A DNA stretch of 64,000 nucleotides, from the NCBI GenBank assembly GCA_010015675.1, contig ML976983.1:387858-451857 (forward strand). The letters run 5' to 3'. Below the pieces are notes generated by a model. That model did not search any database. It worked only from the letters and a program-made list of their open reading frames with translations, and had not been told where the DNA came from. Shown here piece after piece: positions 25,292-35,954 of the stretch; positions within the stretch are counted from its first letter, which is position 1; every line of letters begins with the position of its first letter. A program made the translations under genes and the position numbers. The stretch comes from Byssothecium circinans (Eukaryota; Ascomycota; Dothideomycetes; Pleosporales; Massarinaceae).

Positions 25292-26805
25292 GAGGATGGG
25301 GTACGGGGACAAGATCTGTCGCAAACGTCGGTTATCGTGAGTGACTGAAGCGTGGCAACAACCTTCTCCTTAGCTTAGATGGACATGTCTCACAGTCATG
25401 GTATTTTGGGGCAGGGGGCTTTTGGGAGGATATCTGGGTGAATTGATCGATGGAATACGCGCTGCGAAGTTTGTTTGACGTTATTGTAACGAGGTATCGC
25501 TCACTGAAGGACGCCCGGAGACGGGATACGTGATATCAAAACTTTGGGTTTACTTGAAGCTTGTTACCGCGTTCAGCAATTCCGTCCGGAATGTTGAGGT
25601 AAGAGTATCCATTAGGCTGGTCGAATGTCCGTAGCATGTGAATATCGGTCAGTTCGTGGTGAAGGTGGCGGAGGGGGCGGAAGGCTACGTGGTTAGTGGC
25701 AAAATTTTGATACTGGGAGTTGGGGAATCGGCTTGATCGAATCATTTGCAACGGTGATTCTAGGTGGATACACTAGGTAGTACTTTATCTGAAGCATTTG
25801 AAACTTACGGTTCTGATATTTCCCGACTACTGAGATTCTTTCCTTGGGACATTGACTGTTCAATAGCTTAGCGTTTGTGTTAGTTACAATCCAATACATC
25901 ACTGCATTTGAAATTTTGTTCTTGCAGTCTCTTACCTTTTGTATTACTGTGTTGGCCCAATTTCTGTTGTATTGGAGGTTGGGAATATTGTTAGGGCAGC
26001 ACTTAAGTAGAGCCACCTGTCGCAACAGGTGATATATAGCTAGGATGCTTGGAGGATTGTCCCTGACTCGCTTGTATATAGTCTCATCGGAGCACACCTC
26101 AAGACGACTGAGCTTCGCTCTTCCGAAACTCTCTCTCCAGAGCTCGATTTCTCGCCACGCCATCAATATGGATAAAGGCCAATGATATCGTGGAAAGCTG
26201 TTCCAGAAGAACCTCAGTGCTTACTTCATTATAGGCGGCTGCATACCTAGAAACTTCCAGTCAACCGCCCGTACGTTAGACTGTTTAGTTTGCTTTCTTG
26301 TAGAAATGCTATAAAATTATAAAATATAGCAGGGGAAAGAGAAGAAATGTAGCTTTTAGAAGGCGGTTAACAAGTCGTTGTTGCCCTGTTACGAGGCTTC
26401 GTAACGTGACTGCTTTTATCCAACTGCGCTCCCTATAATGTGCACATTTGATGTGGTCTGAGGAATGATCACGTGATATCAAAACCATCCTCTCCCAGCC
26501 ACCGCATTTTCACAACACCACGTCCGATCCCACGAGAAACATAGCAAGCCTTTCGTACATCGAGATTCCAATCCTGCCAACCACTCCGCTCACCCACCTC
26601 TCCAATATCTCTTACTGTGTTTCCAAGTTCTCGCTTCACCACTGGTCCTAAGTCCCCACCAGCCACCTCACCATCCCGCGCTCACCCTCACCTCATGACA
26701 TCACACCGCCCTCACCAAACTCCCCGCCAAGCCGAAAGCTCAGACAATTTGCCTCATCGCCGCCGAAGATTCGCCAACTAGCGGTCCCTAGCGCGACCCT
26801 CCACA
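25292..26805. other. Intergenic tract with one unrecognised ORF
   Basis: Apart from the minus-strand frame at 25693-26166 (listed separately), no gene is recognised. A palindromic ATCACGTGAT lies at 26468-26477, an E-box-type site. The tract from 26280 to 26460 has A/T-rich patches. Confidence 0.35.
25693..26166 (-). CDS. Unrecognised ORF, hypothetical or relic
   Basis: An open frame of 157 codons starting MMAWREIELWRESFGRAKL. The first 65 residues have a protein-like composition, with charged and hydrophobic residues alternating (DNPPSILAIYHLLRQVALLK). The second half is more irregular, rich in Asn/Tyr/Ile, and may be intron or non-coding. No domain is recognised and no neighbour supports it. 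It could be the 5' exon of an orphan gene, a decayed gene, or chance. Confidence 0.25.
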   Translation of the reverse strand: MMAWREIELWRESFGRAKLSRLEVCSDETIYKRVRDNPPSILAIYHLLRQVALLKCCPNNIPNLQYNRNWANTVIQKVRDCKNKISNAVMYWIVTNTNAKLLNSQCPKERISVVGKYQNRKFQMLQIKYYLVYPPRITVANDSIKPIPQLPVSKFCH

Positions 26806-27177
26806 TATAAATACTCCCCCACCGTCGCTCCTTCTCCTCTTCTCTTTTCTTTTCCTTTAGCTCTCTTTGCCTTTTGGCTTAGATCAAGTGTAGTATCTGT
26901 TCTTTTCAGTTTAATCTCTGAAACGAGTCTACGGACTCATTTTCAAGATTATCCTTATTTTTGCCACCGGGTCTCCTCTCACTGGGCTTGCTCATAGTTG
27001 AGACCACAGTGTCGCCAGTATTGCACTACCTCTGGCCGACGCGAACACCACTTTTTTCATTGAGCGCTTGAGCTGTTTGCTGAGCCTTGAAGAAGAAGCT
27101 TTTGTGATTGTGACTGTGACGGTGTGATTGCGACTGTGATTGTGATTGTGATAGTGACAGGCTGTATTGATTTCGTC
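26806..27177 (+). promoter_or_regulatory. TATA box, CT tract and ATG-free leader of an unidentified transcript
   Basis: TATAAATA at 26806-26813 is followed by a pyrimidine-rich run (about 26825-26870), the layout of strong fungal promoters. From there to 27177 the plus strand has no ATG, unusual for about 365 bases and typical of a real 5' leader. The first ATG (27178) opens a frame of only three codons. Later small frames are 27197-27373 (58 codons) and a 33-codon Arg/Pro-rich frame near 27485. No recognised protein follows. It may be a non-coding or very short coding transcript, or a promoter left behind by a lost gene. Confidence 0.35.
27104..27160 (+). repeat. Imperfect GTGATT/GTGACT hexamer repeat
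   Basis: About nine units of the 6-bp motif GTGATT, with variants GTGACT, GTGACG and GCGACT, in a row. It lies in the leader-like region described above. Confidence 0.7.
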
Positions 27178-28454
27178 ATGGTGGGGTGATTGTACGATGT
27201 TGATAATATCCATCGCTAAATTTTCTGTGCGGGCGACTGCATACGTTATCGAAGGGCCGGCAGTTGCAATTATGCAGTACGTTCAGCTTGCTGTCAATAC
27301 TCTAGCAGAGCTTTCCACACCGTCTGGCGGGCGAAAGCTTTGTTGCTGTTCGCTCACGGTGTCGACTTCTTGATCCACACGGGCGAGCACTCTGCGCTCG
27401 GCATGCGAGATTGTCTGCGTACGACACGACCACAGTCCATCTCTGCTCTGGTACATTGATCAGCAGGAGTCTCAATTCATCAATGATGGACCGAACCTTT
27501 CAAGCACCGAAGCCGCGTCGTCGCCGCCCTGCTCGCCGTGGACCGCAAGGCGAGCTCGCCGCGCTCACCGAAGCTTACCGATGAGCCGCACACGAGCTTC
27601 TAGATCGCGGAGCCTTGAGGCGTTACCCACATCAACGAACTCCCAGCATTCGTATACATAGGAGGTTCACCCACCACAGCATTAAGATCTCCCAGAGCTG
27701 ATGCGAAGGTTTGCTTGCTGAACTAGCTGTGAGACGTCCATACAGCATTATCACAACACCGTATTCGAGAGGTTGTGCCCGTCAGTCGAAGAAGCTGCAC
27801 GCGTTCTCTACATAATCACCAATCGTGGTCGGCTGGACCACAAAATAGGTCCATTGGTGGAAGAACCTTGACAGCGTATTGTCATCGTAGTATGGACGGA
27901 ATTGGTGATTGAGGTAGTAGCTAGAAGACGGGACATAATTGCGAGTGCTGGGCTATGACCGAACTCAATGAGGAGAGCGAGTAGTCTCAAGTACGTATAG
28001 GAAGGTGTAGTTAGCAGAAACAACGTTGATCTTTCAATATCCTTCAAGACGAACCACACGTTGAGCACGAAGCTGTCTACCAATCATCGCCCTCGAGACA
28101 ATTGTGAGGATTAAGGCTTTGTCTTCGGGCGGACATGTGTGCTCTACTTCGTGTCAGCGACAGCAGCAGGTAGATCGATATCACTTGTCTATACCTAGCT
28201 TGCACATACCCACGACTCCACTCGACGCCCATCGACTCAATGCACTCTCCCGCGTACCCAACATGTTTATTCTCCGTACACCCGCCTGACATGATAACGT
28301 GATTGGATTCTATCAAACGCTAATCGAGACCCTTCAACAACGCCGAATCTTACAGTGTCACAGTTTCCCAATACTCCAAACAACTTCCTTTCCTCCCCGC
28401 CCTGCCGTGGTATTGCCTCGCTCACACAGTTCCCCATCCACATAGTCGAAAAAT
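27178..28454. other. Intergenic tract downstream of the orphan promoter
   Basis: Only short frames: 58 codons at 27197-27373, 33 codons near 27485, 91 codons at 27808-28083 minus. None has a domain. The last part should contain the 3' untranslated region of the p24 gene. Confidence 0.3.
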
Positions 28455-29281
28455 CTAAGTAAGTTTCTGCTTGATGAAGAAAGCGCGCAGGTGCGTAAGC
28501 TGCCACGCGCAGGTGAGACCGAGGACCACGAGCTGGATGAGCGACCAGCGGACGACGCGGGCATTTGTATGTTCAGACTGATCTCTGAATTCCGCTTCAC
28601 GCTCCTACACCCTCGTCAGTATCCATCCCCCCTACAATCCTCTCACCCGCCGGGAAAAAGAAGGTGGTGACCTACCCGCTGGAAAACCTGCTCCCGTCTA
28701 ATATCCTGCAACCGACTATTCAAATCCTTAACCTTCTGCACAATATCCTCAATCTTGCCCTTGTCCGTGCTCTCGATCTTGCTCGTCTCGCCAATGGCCA
28801 AGTCGAGCGTGAACTTGACGGTGCCGTGGATGCCGGTGCCCGACGAGAGCCAGCCGCCGCCCGAGGGCACGTTCTGGGGCGTCACGCAGAGACGGTGCTC
28901 GCCGCTGTCGGCGGCGCTGAAGGTGAATTTCCCGCTGCTGGAGCCCCGTTGCGCCACGACGCGGTGGTGGTTGTCGAAGGTTTCTTCTACCGTTATGAAG
29001 ACGCCTGTGTCGGGTTTCGTGATGTAGGTTTTTGTGGCGTCGTCCCAGACTTTGGCGTCGTAGTGGCCTGTTCAGATACTCAATTAGCTAGGCGTTCTTC
29101 TGGTATGGAGACTGTCCTTCTTCTCCTTGGGGAGGTGGGAGTGCTTCTGCATACCAACTACCAGTGTGTCCTTGGGGAGCTCCTCGAAGAAGCACTTTTG
29201 GTTCGCGCCATCGATGAAGAAGTAGAGGGCCTGCGATGGTACGGCGAGGACGGCGGCGAGGAAGAGCGAAGGTCTCCACAT
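28455..29281 (-). CDS. p24-family cargo receptor, alpha type (Erp1/TMED9-like)
   Basis: Minus-strand exons 29155-29281, 28676-29067 and 28455-28604 give 222 residues. A signal peptide ([18 protein letters not shown]) is followed directly by [18 protein letters not shown], the GOLD-domain opening typical of p24-alpha proteins, and the paired cysteine in RLCVTPQN. A coiled-coil region ([20 protein letters not shown]) leads to one transmembrane helix ([13 protein letters not shown]) and a short cytoplasmic tail [10 protein letters not shown] with the FF motif used for COPII binding. p24 proteins cycle between ER and Golgi and help load cargo into COPII vesicles. The tail lacks a canonical KKxx end; otherwise it is a normal family member. 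Confidence 0.9.
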
Positions 29282-29950
29282 GGTTGCGATTGGATTGCTC
29301 CGCGAGGGACTCTGGCGATGCGCGGATTCGGGGCGTGCTGGTGATGCTTGACTGTGAAAGGTGGCCGCACGGGGATTACCGATGCGGTAAGCGCGCGCCT
29401 GGAACCTCTAGATATCGTCTTGGGCCTCCGGCACTCCATACACGGGCAACTCTTGGGCTTGCTTCAATGTTCTGTACAGGCGCGTTTCAAATGATCGTTT
29501 CTTAAACTTGTGGTCGTACAGTTACGAATTGATTCGTGCCAATAATAGAGCTTGTTACCCGTATGATCACATTGGATGGACCGCTAGCTATCGTACCACT
29601 TGCAGGTACTTCTCCCTGAGCTCGTCTGCTCCAAGAATGAAATTAGCCTAACTCTCACCCTCAATTCGAGTCAGTCAAGCTGTCCCGCGGCATCTCCGTG
29701 CTCTTTCTTGCCAACATTCATTCATAGCTACGCCGTAAAAGGCAGACCCCGCTTTCTCCAACCTCTTAACGCTTACCCCATACCATTTACCTAGGCTATC
29801 AAGCATACCTCTATTATCTATACAAAAGGAAGCCCGGCATTTCTACAACACAAAATTTCTTTTACCCCTTCATCCCATACATTCAAGTCTTGTCTCCACA
29901 TCTGGCATCCATCAGTCTTAAGCACACAACACAGCCATCTCATCCAAAAA
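29282..29950. promoter_or_regulatory. Divergent promoter region, p24 and SDR genes
   Basis: The two genes point away from each other across 669 bp. No coding sequence is recognised. Confidence 0.4.
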
Positions 29951-31027
29951 ATGTCCCTCTTCCAACCCACCGCCACAACCCTCACAACCCTCCAATCCAC
30001 CCAAAAAACAATCCTAATAACCGGCGGCTCCTCAGGCATCGGTCTCGCAACAGCAACCCTCCTCTCCCACCTCAACCCCACCCACAACCTCATCCTCCTC
30101 GACCTCCATCCCCCACCCCCCTCCTTCACCCACTCCCCCTCCCACCTCCTCGTACACACCTGCAACATCACGTCCTGGCCCGCCCAACGCGCCGGCTTCG
30201 AGAAAGCGTACCAGAGGTTCGGCCGTGTGGATATGGTATTCGTGAACGCGGGGATCTCCGAGTACCAGGACCAGTTCTTCACCGACGAGATAGATGGGGA
30301 GGGGAAGCTTAAAGAGCCGGATCGCCGCGTGTTGAATGTTGACATGGACGCAGCGAGCGATACTACGAAATTGGCAATTCATTATTTACGGAAGAACAGG
30401 GAGCCCGAGGGAGGTGCAATTGTTCTTACGGCCAGTTTGGCGGGTTATCTGGCTTCGGCTGGGGCGCCGTTGTATTCCGCTGCTAAGCATGGTAGGGTTT
30501 TTTCTCCCTTCCTTTCCTTTCCTTTCACTCTTCTCTCTTTCTCTCTCTCCCTCACCCCCCTCTCTAGTCCGTGAACACAGAAAATGCGACGCCGAAACTG
30601 ATAAACGACCCCAGGCATCGTAGGCCTCATGCGCGCCCTGAAACAAGAATGCGCAAAACTCTCTATATCAATCAGCGTCGTCGCCCCAGCCATCACCACA
30701 ACCCCCCTCATAACCCCTCCAACAGCAACAGAGACAAAAACACCAGAAGCCTACGCCCGCGACATGGCCGCTGCGGGCGTCCCCATCAACAAACCGGAAT
30801 CCGTCGCTTTGGCCGTGTGTTGGCTGTTCAACGAGGGCGGCAGGGCAAATGGCGCGGGCATCTTTGTGCAAAAGGACAAGTTTTGCGATTTGGAGACGGG
30901 GTTGGCCGGGACGAGGGAGCTGTGGATGGGGAGGGAGATGTTGGATGATTTCCGCGGAGGGAGGGGGGCGAGGCTTTTTAAGAGGTTGGATGGTGGGGAG
31001 GGGGAGGGGAGGAAGGCGAAGATTTGA
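29951..31027 (+). CDS. Short-chain dehydrogenase/reductase
   Basis: Exons 29951-30491 and 30615-31027 give 317 residues. The NAD(P)-binding glycine motif TGGSSGIG is at residues 24-31, the NAG motif appears as FVNAGIS, and the catalytic pair is in LYSAAKHG (Tyr175, Lys179) with an upstream Ser in TASLAG. A pre-motif acidic residue in ILLDLH hints at NAD preference. These are classical SDR features. The substrate cannot be inferred. The 123-nt intron falls right after the active-site helix. A low-complexity Pro/His stretch (HPPPPSFTHSPSH) after beta-2 is unusual. The C-terminus is Gly/Arg-rich. Confidence 0.88.
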
Positions 31028-31249
31028 GCGTGGGGAAGGTGCTGGTAAGATGTGAATCTTTTCTTGTTTTGATTCTTGCTTGTGGAAATGGTTCAGTTAC
31101 GGTGGAGGAGGGGGGCGCTAGGATGGGGGATTCCTGTAGAAACAGGTTCGGATATTTTGACCTAGCAATGTGACCAAAAGCACAGTAGCTAAGTATCCCT
31201 CAACGCCATCGCTATGCATACAAATTCCCCCCTTTCTTTCACTTCCCAC

Positions 31250-33278
31250 CTACTTCCTCACCCGCTTACTACTCTGACTCCCCTGCGAAAGCACACTCGC
31301 ACTCCTCTTGTGCCCCATTCTGCTATTCGCACTAACGCTCAATCCACGACTACTCCCCGCCGTCTCACTAGGCTGCCGACTCTCCTCCTCGCCCTCCGCA
31401 TCAGCATCATCATATTCTTCGCCTTCAGCATCCATATCCGCATCCCCATCCGCATCCTGATCGCGTTTCCCATTCCCGTTCTGGTTACGAGTCTCAGGCT
31501 CCCTCGATGTCGACCCAGAAGCATCGTTCTCCCCGCCAGGCGTCTCCTGGGAATCTGGAATCTCCTTCTTTGGCGACGACTCCGCGGTATTGGATGGTTC
31601 GGCCTGGGCTTCGGAAGCGCGGCGGGCTTTCATGGCTTCTAGGACCCGGATCTCGCCTTCTTCCTTCTCGCGGACTTTGCGTACATCGAGCAATCGGCTA
31701 ACCTTTCCAATGAGGCCTTCGAACACCTCGCCGACTCGGCTTGTAGGGATGGCTATTATCTCCGGAATACCCAGCTCCTGCAATGCTTGGGCAATCTTCT
31801 GTGTCTGTACGTTGCTTTTCGCCTGTCGCATCTTCATCAACTTGTCAGAGCCAAATGTAACACCAGACTGTAGTCGGTCGTGGGTTGAGACATTGAAGCG
31901 GAGTTCTTGTTGCGGAGGCAGTGTGCGAACCGGTGTTTGGGCGACGGCGGATTGAGGCAGGGCCATGGATTGGCGGCGGTTACCTGCTAATATGGAGCCG
32001 GGGACGCTAGATGAAGGTGTCTGCACAAGATCGTTCGTGTTGAGGGAGAGCCGAGAGGGACCTGATCCGCCTGATGGGCGCTTCTTACTGCGGTCTTGCT
32101 GGAATAATTGTTGGAATAGCGCCTGTAGGCCCTGTGATGTGTTGAACGATGCAAGGCCAGCTGCAGCTTGCTGGTTTGGTGACGGCGATTCGAGGCGCGC
32201 GCGGAGCTCCTCTCGTTCGGCGTCTAGACGGTTTGCCGACATGTTGATGCGCTGCAGTTCCGTCAACAGAAACTCCTCCTCTTTCACCTCATCCATGTTG
32301 CGGTTCATGAGCGCTGTCGCGAGTGCCTTCCTGTTCCTCTCCGAATTAGGGTCGAATTTGGTGAGGATCTCGTAGAGGTTATATTGTTCGGCGTCCATCT
32401 GCATTTCCGGTATGCGCAACTTCATCAACTTGGCTGATATGTCGTAGAACCGTGCCTTGAGATCTTCGACAGTCCTCTGTTTCGGCGGCGCAAAAGGGAG
32501 AGCGGCAAGCGCATTCATTGTGTCCCCATTGACCGTCTCTTGTGTGAGATGTGACCTGCTCCCGGGCTGATAATCGTATCGATCCCATATCACCGCCCAC
32601 CGATATGAATAGTCCCTGACGACTTCAAAAAGGTAGTCAGTCTCCTCCCGACTCCACTCATCACTCCGCAGATGCGCATCGTATTCCTCGTCCGAGAACG
32701 TGGGCAGATCCGCCGGGATGTTGTATTTCACAAAGTCGCCGCAGTTCTCCACGTATGGTGTTGTGCTCTCGCTGTCTTCCATTGCTGTATCTTCGCCATC
32801 TTGTACGGGTGGCGCAACAGTGGGTTTTCGTCGCCAGTGCTTGAGGATGAGGCCGTCGCTGCGCGCTTGGTTCGAGAAAGGTTGCTGTACCCTAGATTCA
32901 ATCTGTTAGTCTTCGTTTGCTCTTGCAACGTGCAAAGTGTACCATACCATTTCTTCGCCGGCCCCGTACTCTGTCGTTTTGCCCGATAGGTTTTCTTCTC
33001 TTCATAGACCGCTACAGGTGGTGGCCGCTCGCCATACAGCGCCGCAACTTCGCGCGCAACGCCTTCTGCACCGATACGTTAGCCAATGTACTTTGGAATG
33101 ATGATATATTTCTTCTCTCAGGTCGTCCCCAATATCTTTCTCCAAATATAGACAAGTACGTACGCATTCTCCGAACACCGCCCGTAGGCTTCGACTTCTT
33201 CACTGCCTTTGCTTGCTCTCCCGCTCCTCCCCCCGTTGGCAGTCCCAGCATATCGCGCACATCGCGACCCGAAGCCAT
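31250..33278 (-). CDS. swc4: Swc4/DMAP1-type subunit of SWR1 and NuA4 complexes
   Basis: Minus-strand exons 33164-33278, 32948-33065 and 31250-32891 give 624 residues. It starts MASGRDVRDMLGLP, the conserved Swc4 opening. A SANT/Myb-like domain follows (HLRSDEWSREETDYLFEVV, DYSYRWAVIWDRY), then the DMAP1-type helical region (RTVEDLKARFYDISAKLMKL; NRKALATALMNRNMDEVKEEE). The C-terminal third is acidic and disordered. Swc4 is shared by the SWR1 complex, which deposits histone H2A.Z, and the NuA4 histone acetyltransferase. Its length is normal for filamentous fungi. Confidence 0.92.
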
Positions 33279-34234
33279 GGCGACTGTTTTGGCGGCAAGT
33301 TTGACGTCGAGCGAGGGATAAAAATCGCGTCCGTTGATGGGTTTTGCAGGGGTGGGGTAACTGTTGGAGTTTGCGATGGGAAGTTGAGCGCGTCGGACCT
33401 CCGCATTGGAAGTTCCGATCGTTGTCACGTGGAAGGGTCAACCCCGGGGCCTTGCCTTACGCAAGAGCGGCATTCATAATATACAGCCTTGGCTTAAGGA
33501 ACAGCTGAAGTTAGCTCATGATCTATCGCTCCAATAAGATGAGACTTCAGTACGGTAAGAGACCTAATTCTCAAGGTTCGCACTATCTTACATAGATAGC
33601 ATCAAGCAATTCTTACAATACAACGACGCCTTGAACTTAGACGAAGTCACAGACATCACAAATTAAAACACGGTATGAAGTTTTCATCTCTCTATTCCCA
33701 CCGCTCAAATCTACCCCAAGCAAAACTATCACTCCACACACTCAAATCATCCCCCCTCCACGGCCCAGCTCATCATCCCCAGACGGCTCCATGCTATGTA
33801 TTTTCTGATTCGCTCCGCACTCGTTCTCCCCTGCACACAGACAAAGGAAACGTGAGAAAGTTTCCCAACTTGATGAAATCCATTACCAAACAAAAAGTTT
33901 CAACGCCCTTTACTCCTACGCAAAAGCCTCCCCCCTTCCAGCGCCAGCCGCTTCGCAACTCGCAACTCGCAACATGGAAAAAGGAAGATAAAAAGTGAGA
34001 CTGATGTCGTAGAATGGGAATCCTGCTGGGGGGATGATGCCGATAGAGCGCTCGCCTGCCGTTCGTCCATTACTGTAACATACCGTCGAAGAAGATTTTG
34101 CGATCCCGTCTATGAACCATTATAAAATACCTATACAGGAAAAAACATGAGGGTCCGCGAGAGAATATGAGAATGACTGCGCTCAATGAAAGACTCCTGA
34201 ATGCAATGGAAAAGGAAGATACCGAGTCGAGCAA
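33279..34234. other. Intergenic tract between swc4 promoter and casein kinase 3' end
   Basis: Both neighbours lie on the minus strand, so this holds the swc4 promoter and the casein kinase I 3' untranslated region. The largest open frame (33675-33998 plus, 107 codons) has no recognisable feature. Confidence 0.4.
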
Positions 34235-35954
34235 TTACGAACCTGAACCGCAGCAGAAGATGTTGGCCAATTTCTTGCCAAAGCTGGGCTTATCTGGCTC
34301 CGGCCGCCTCGGCGGTTGGACATTCGGGCTCTGTGCTGGTGTTGCTCGGTTCGATGTCAGGTTCGGCTGGCTGTGCTGGAACTGAGCTTGGGTAGATCCT
34401 TCGGGTGGTGCTAGCTCGCCCCTGCTCTGCCTCTTCGCGTCCGGCTGCCCGTATTTCCCCTGCTGAATCTCCCTTGGGCTTCTTCCGGGCGGGCCCCGAG
34501 TCGCTCCGGGCTTTGGGAGATCCGCGTTTAAACGGTGGTGGTCGACGGGTAGTTGGGTCTTCTGTTGCCTGCTATGAGGCTGTCCATGAGCGAGAACCGC
34601 GGTTGATGCGTGTCCAGTTTGGCCATGATGCATCTGTTGCAGAGCAGCTGGGTGCGATTTCATGACCTCCCAGCCCTTGCCGTTGTTCAACTTCATCCAG
34701 TCGTACTCGCCATCTTCAACTTCCCCAGTGCTCTTGAGCGCCTGGGTGAACAATTCGCGAAGGTAATCGTAGTCTGGGGTGTCTTCAAAACCAAGGTTGC
34801 GGACATAGCTGAGGTACTTGTTAAACTCCTCTGTACGATGTTAGTCAAGCTTGTAAACAAACGCAGGGACAAAGCACGCACCCGGGAAGCTATCGCACAA
34901 GTCCTTGATTGGCGTAGTCTGCTTCTTCTCGCCAATCTTCTCGTACTTTTGCTTGTTGGTGGCAGCCTTGAGACCTTGCCACGGCAGTCCACCTCGGAGG
35001 AAATACATGAACACGTGACCAAGGGCTTCCAAATCGTCTCGTCGCGACTGCTCGCGTCCAAGATGGGTATTGATACTCATGTATCGTGCTGTGCCAGAGA
35101 GAGACTTGCGCTCCCGGTAGGGAATGTGCTGCTTCGTCTTGGGGTCACGGTACTGCTTGGCCATGCCAAAATCGACAACGTGAATTACATTAGCGCTCTT
35201 GGATCCAGGTCGACCAATCAAGAAGTTATCGGGCTTGATATCTCGGTAGATGAGGTTTTTCTCGTGGATAGTCTGGACTCGTGACAGCTATGACATGTTA
35301 GTAGAGGACATATGGAGAGAAAGCATGTTACGGACCATTTGCTTCGCTACCATGACCACGGTCTTGATCGAGAACTTGCGGTTGCAGTGGTCAAACAAGT
35401 CTTCCAAGCTAGGACCTAGCAGGTCGATTACGAGTATGTTGTGGAGGCCCTCTTGACCGAAGTAGTAGACATTGGGGATACCAGCTGCAGCACTGTTAGT
35501 AAGGATCCAAACGGTATGCATCCAAAGCGAAGAGGTGTCGTAGGGGATCAGGCTGTGGAACGCCAACGGGGCCAACAGGCGGTGACGAGGGCAACACTGG
35601 AACTATGCAGCATCGATGCATCTCTCACAGTCCCCACACGCCCACAACGTTGACAAAGATGCCAAGGCCTCGCAGCCCAGCACGTATCAATTCAGACCCT
35701 CGACCCGGCCAGCCCAACGGAAAAGGAGGCGGGATGACGAAAAGCAACTCACGGCATCCAACCAGGATCTTGTACGTGCGATACTCATCCCGCAGCTGTG
35801 GAGCGTCGCTCTTCCTAGGCTCGAACTTGATGGCAACCTGCTGCTGGTTGAGCAGGTTGGTGCCCTCGAAGATAACGCCAAAGCTGCCCTCGCCAATCTT
35901 CTTGCCGACGCGATAATGCACGCCCACGACGTTCGACGACGTACTGCTCGCCAT
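34235..35954 (-). CDS. Casein kinase I, membrane-anchored (Yck/CkiA type)
   Basis: Minus-strand exons 35753-35954, 35336-35484, 34882-35287 and 34235-34830 give 450 residues. Kinase motifs: [14 protein letters not shown] loop, [11 protein letters not shown] lysine, [22 protein letters not shown], and the casein-kinase-I hallmark [14 protein letters not shown] with [16 protein letters not shown]. The C-terminal tail is Gln/Pro-rich and ends IFCCGSGS; the CysCys pair is the palmitoylation site that puts Yck1/2-type kinases on the plasma membrane. These kinases act in polarity, endocytosis and nutrient sensing. The second intron uses a less common donor, gtccgt, with a strong ctactaac branch. 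Some other Pezizomycotina call this gene ckiA. Confidence 0.92.
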
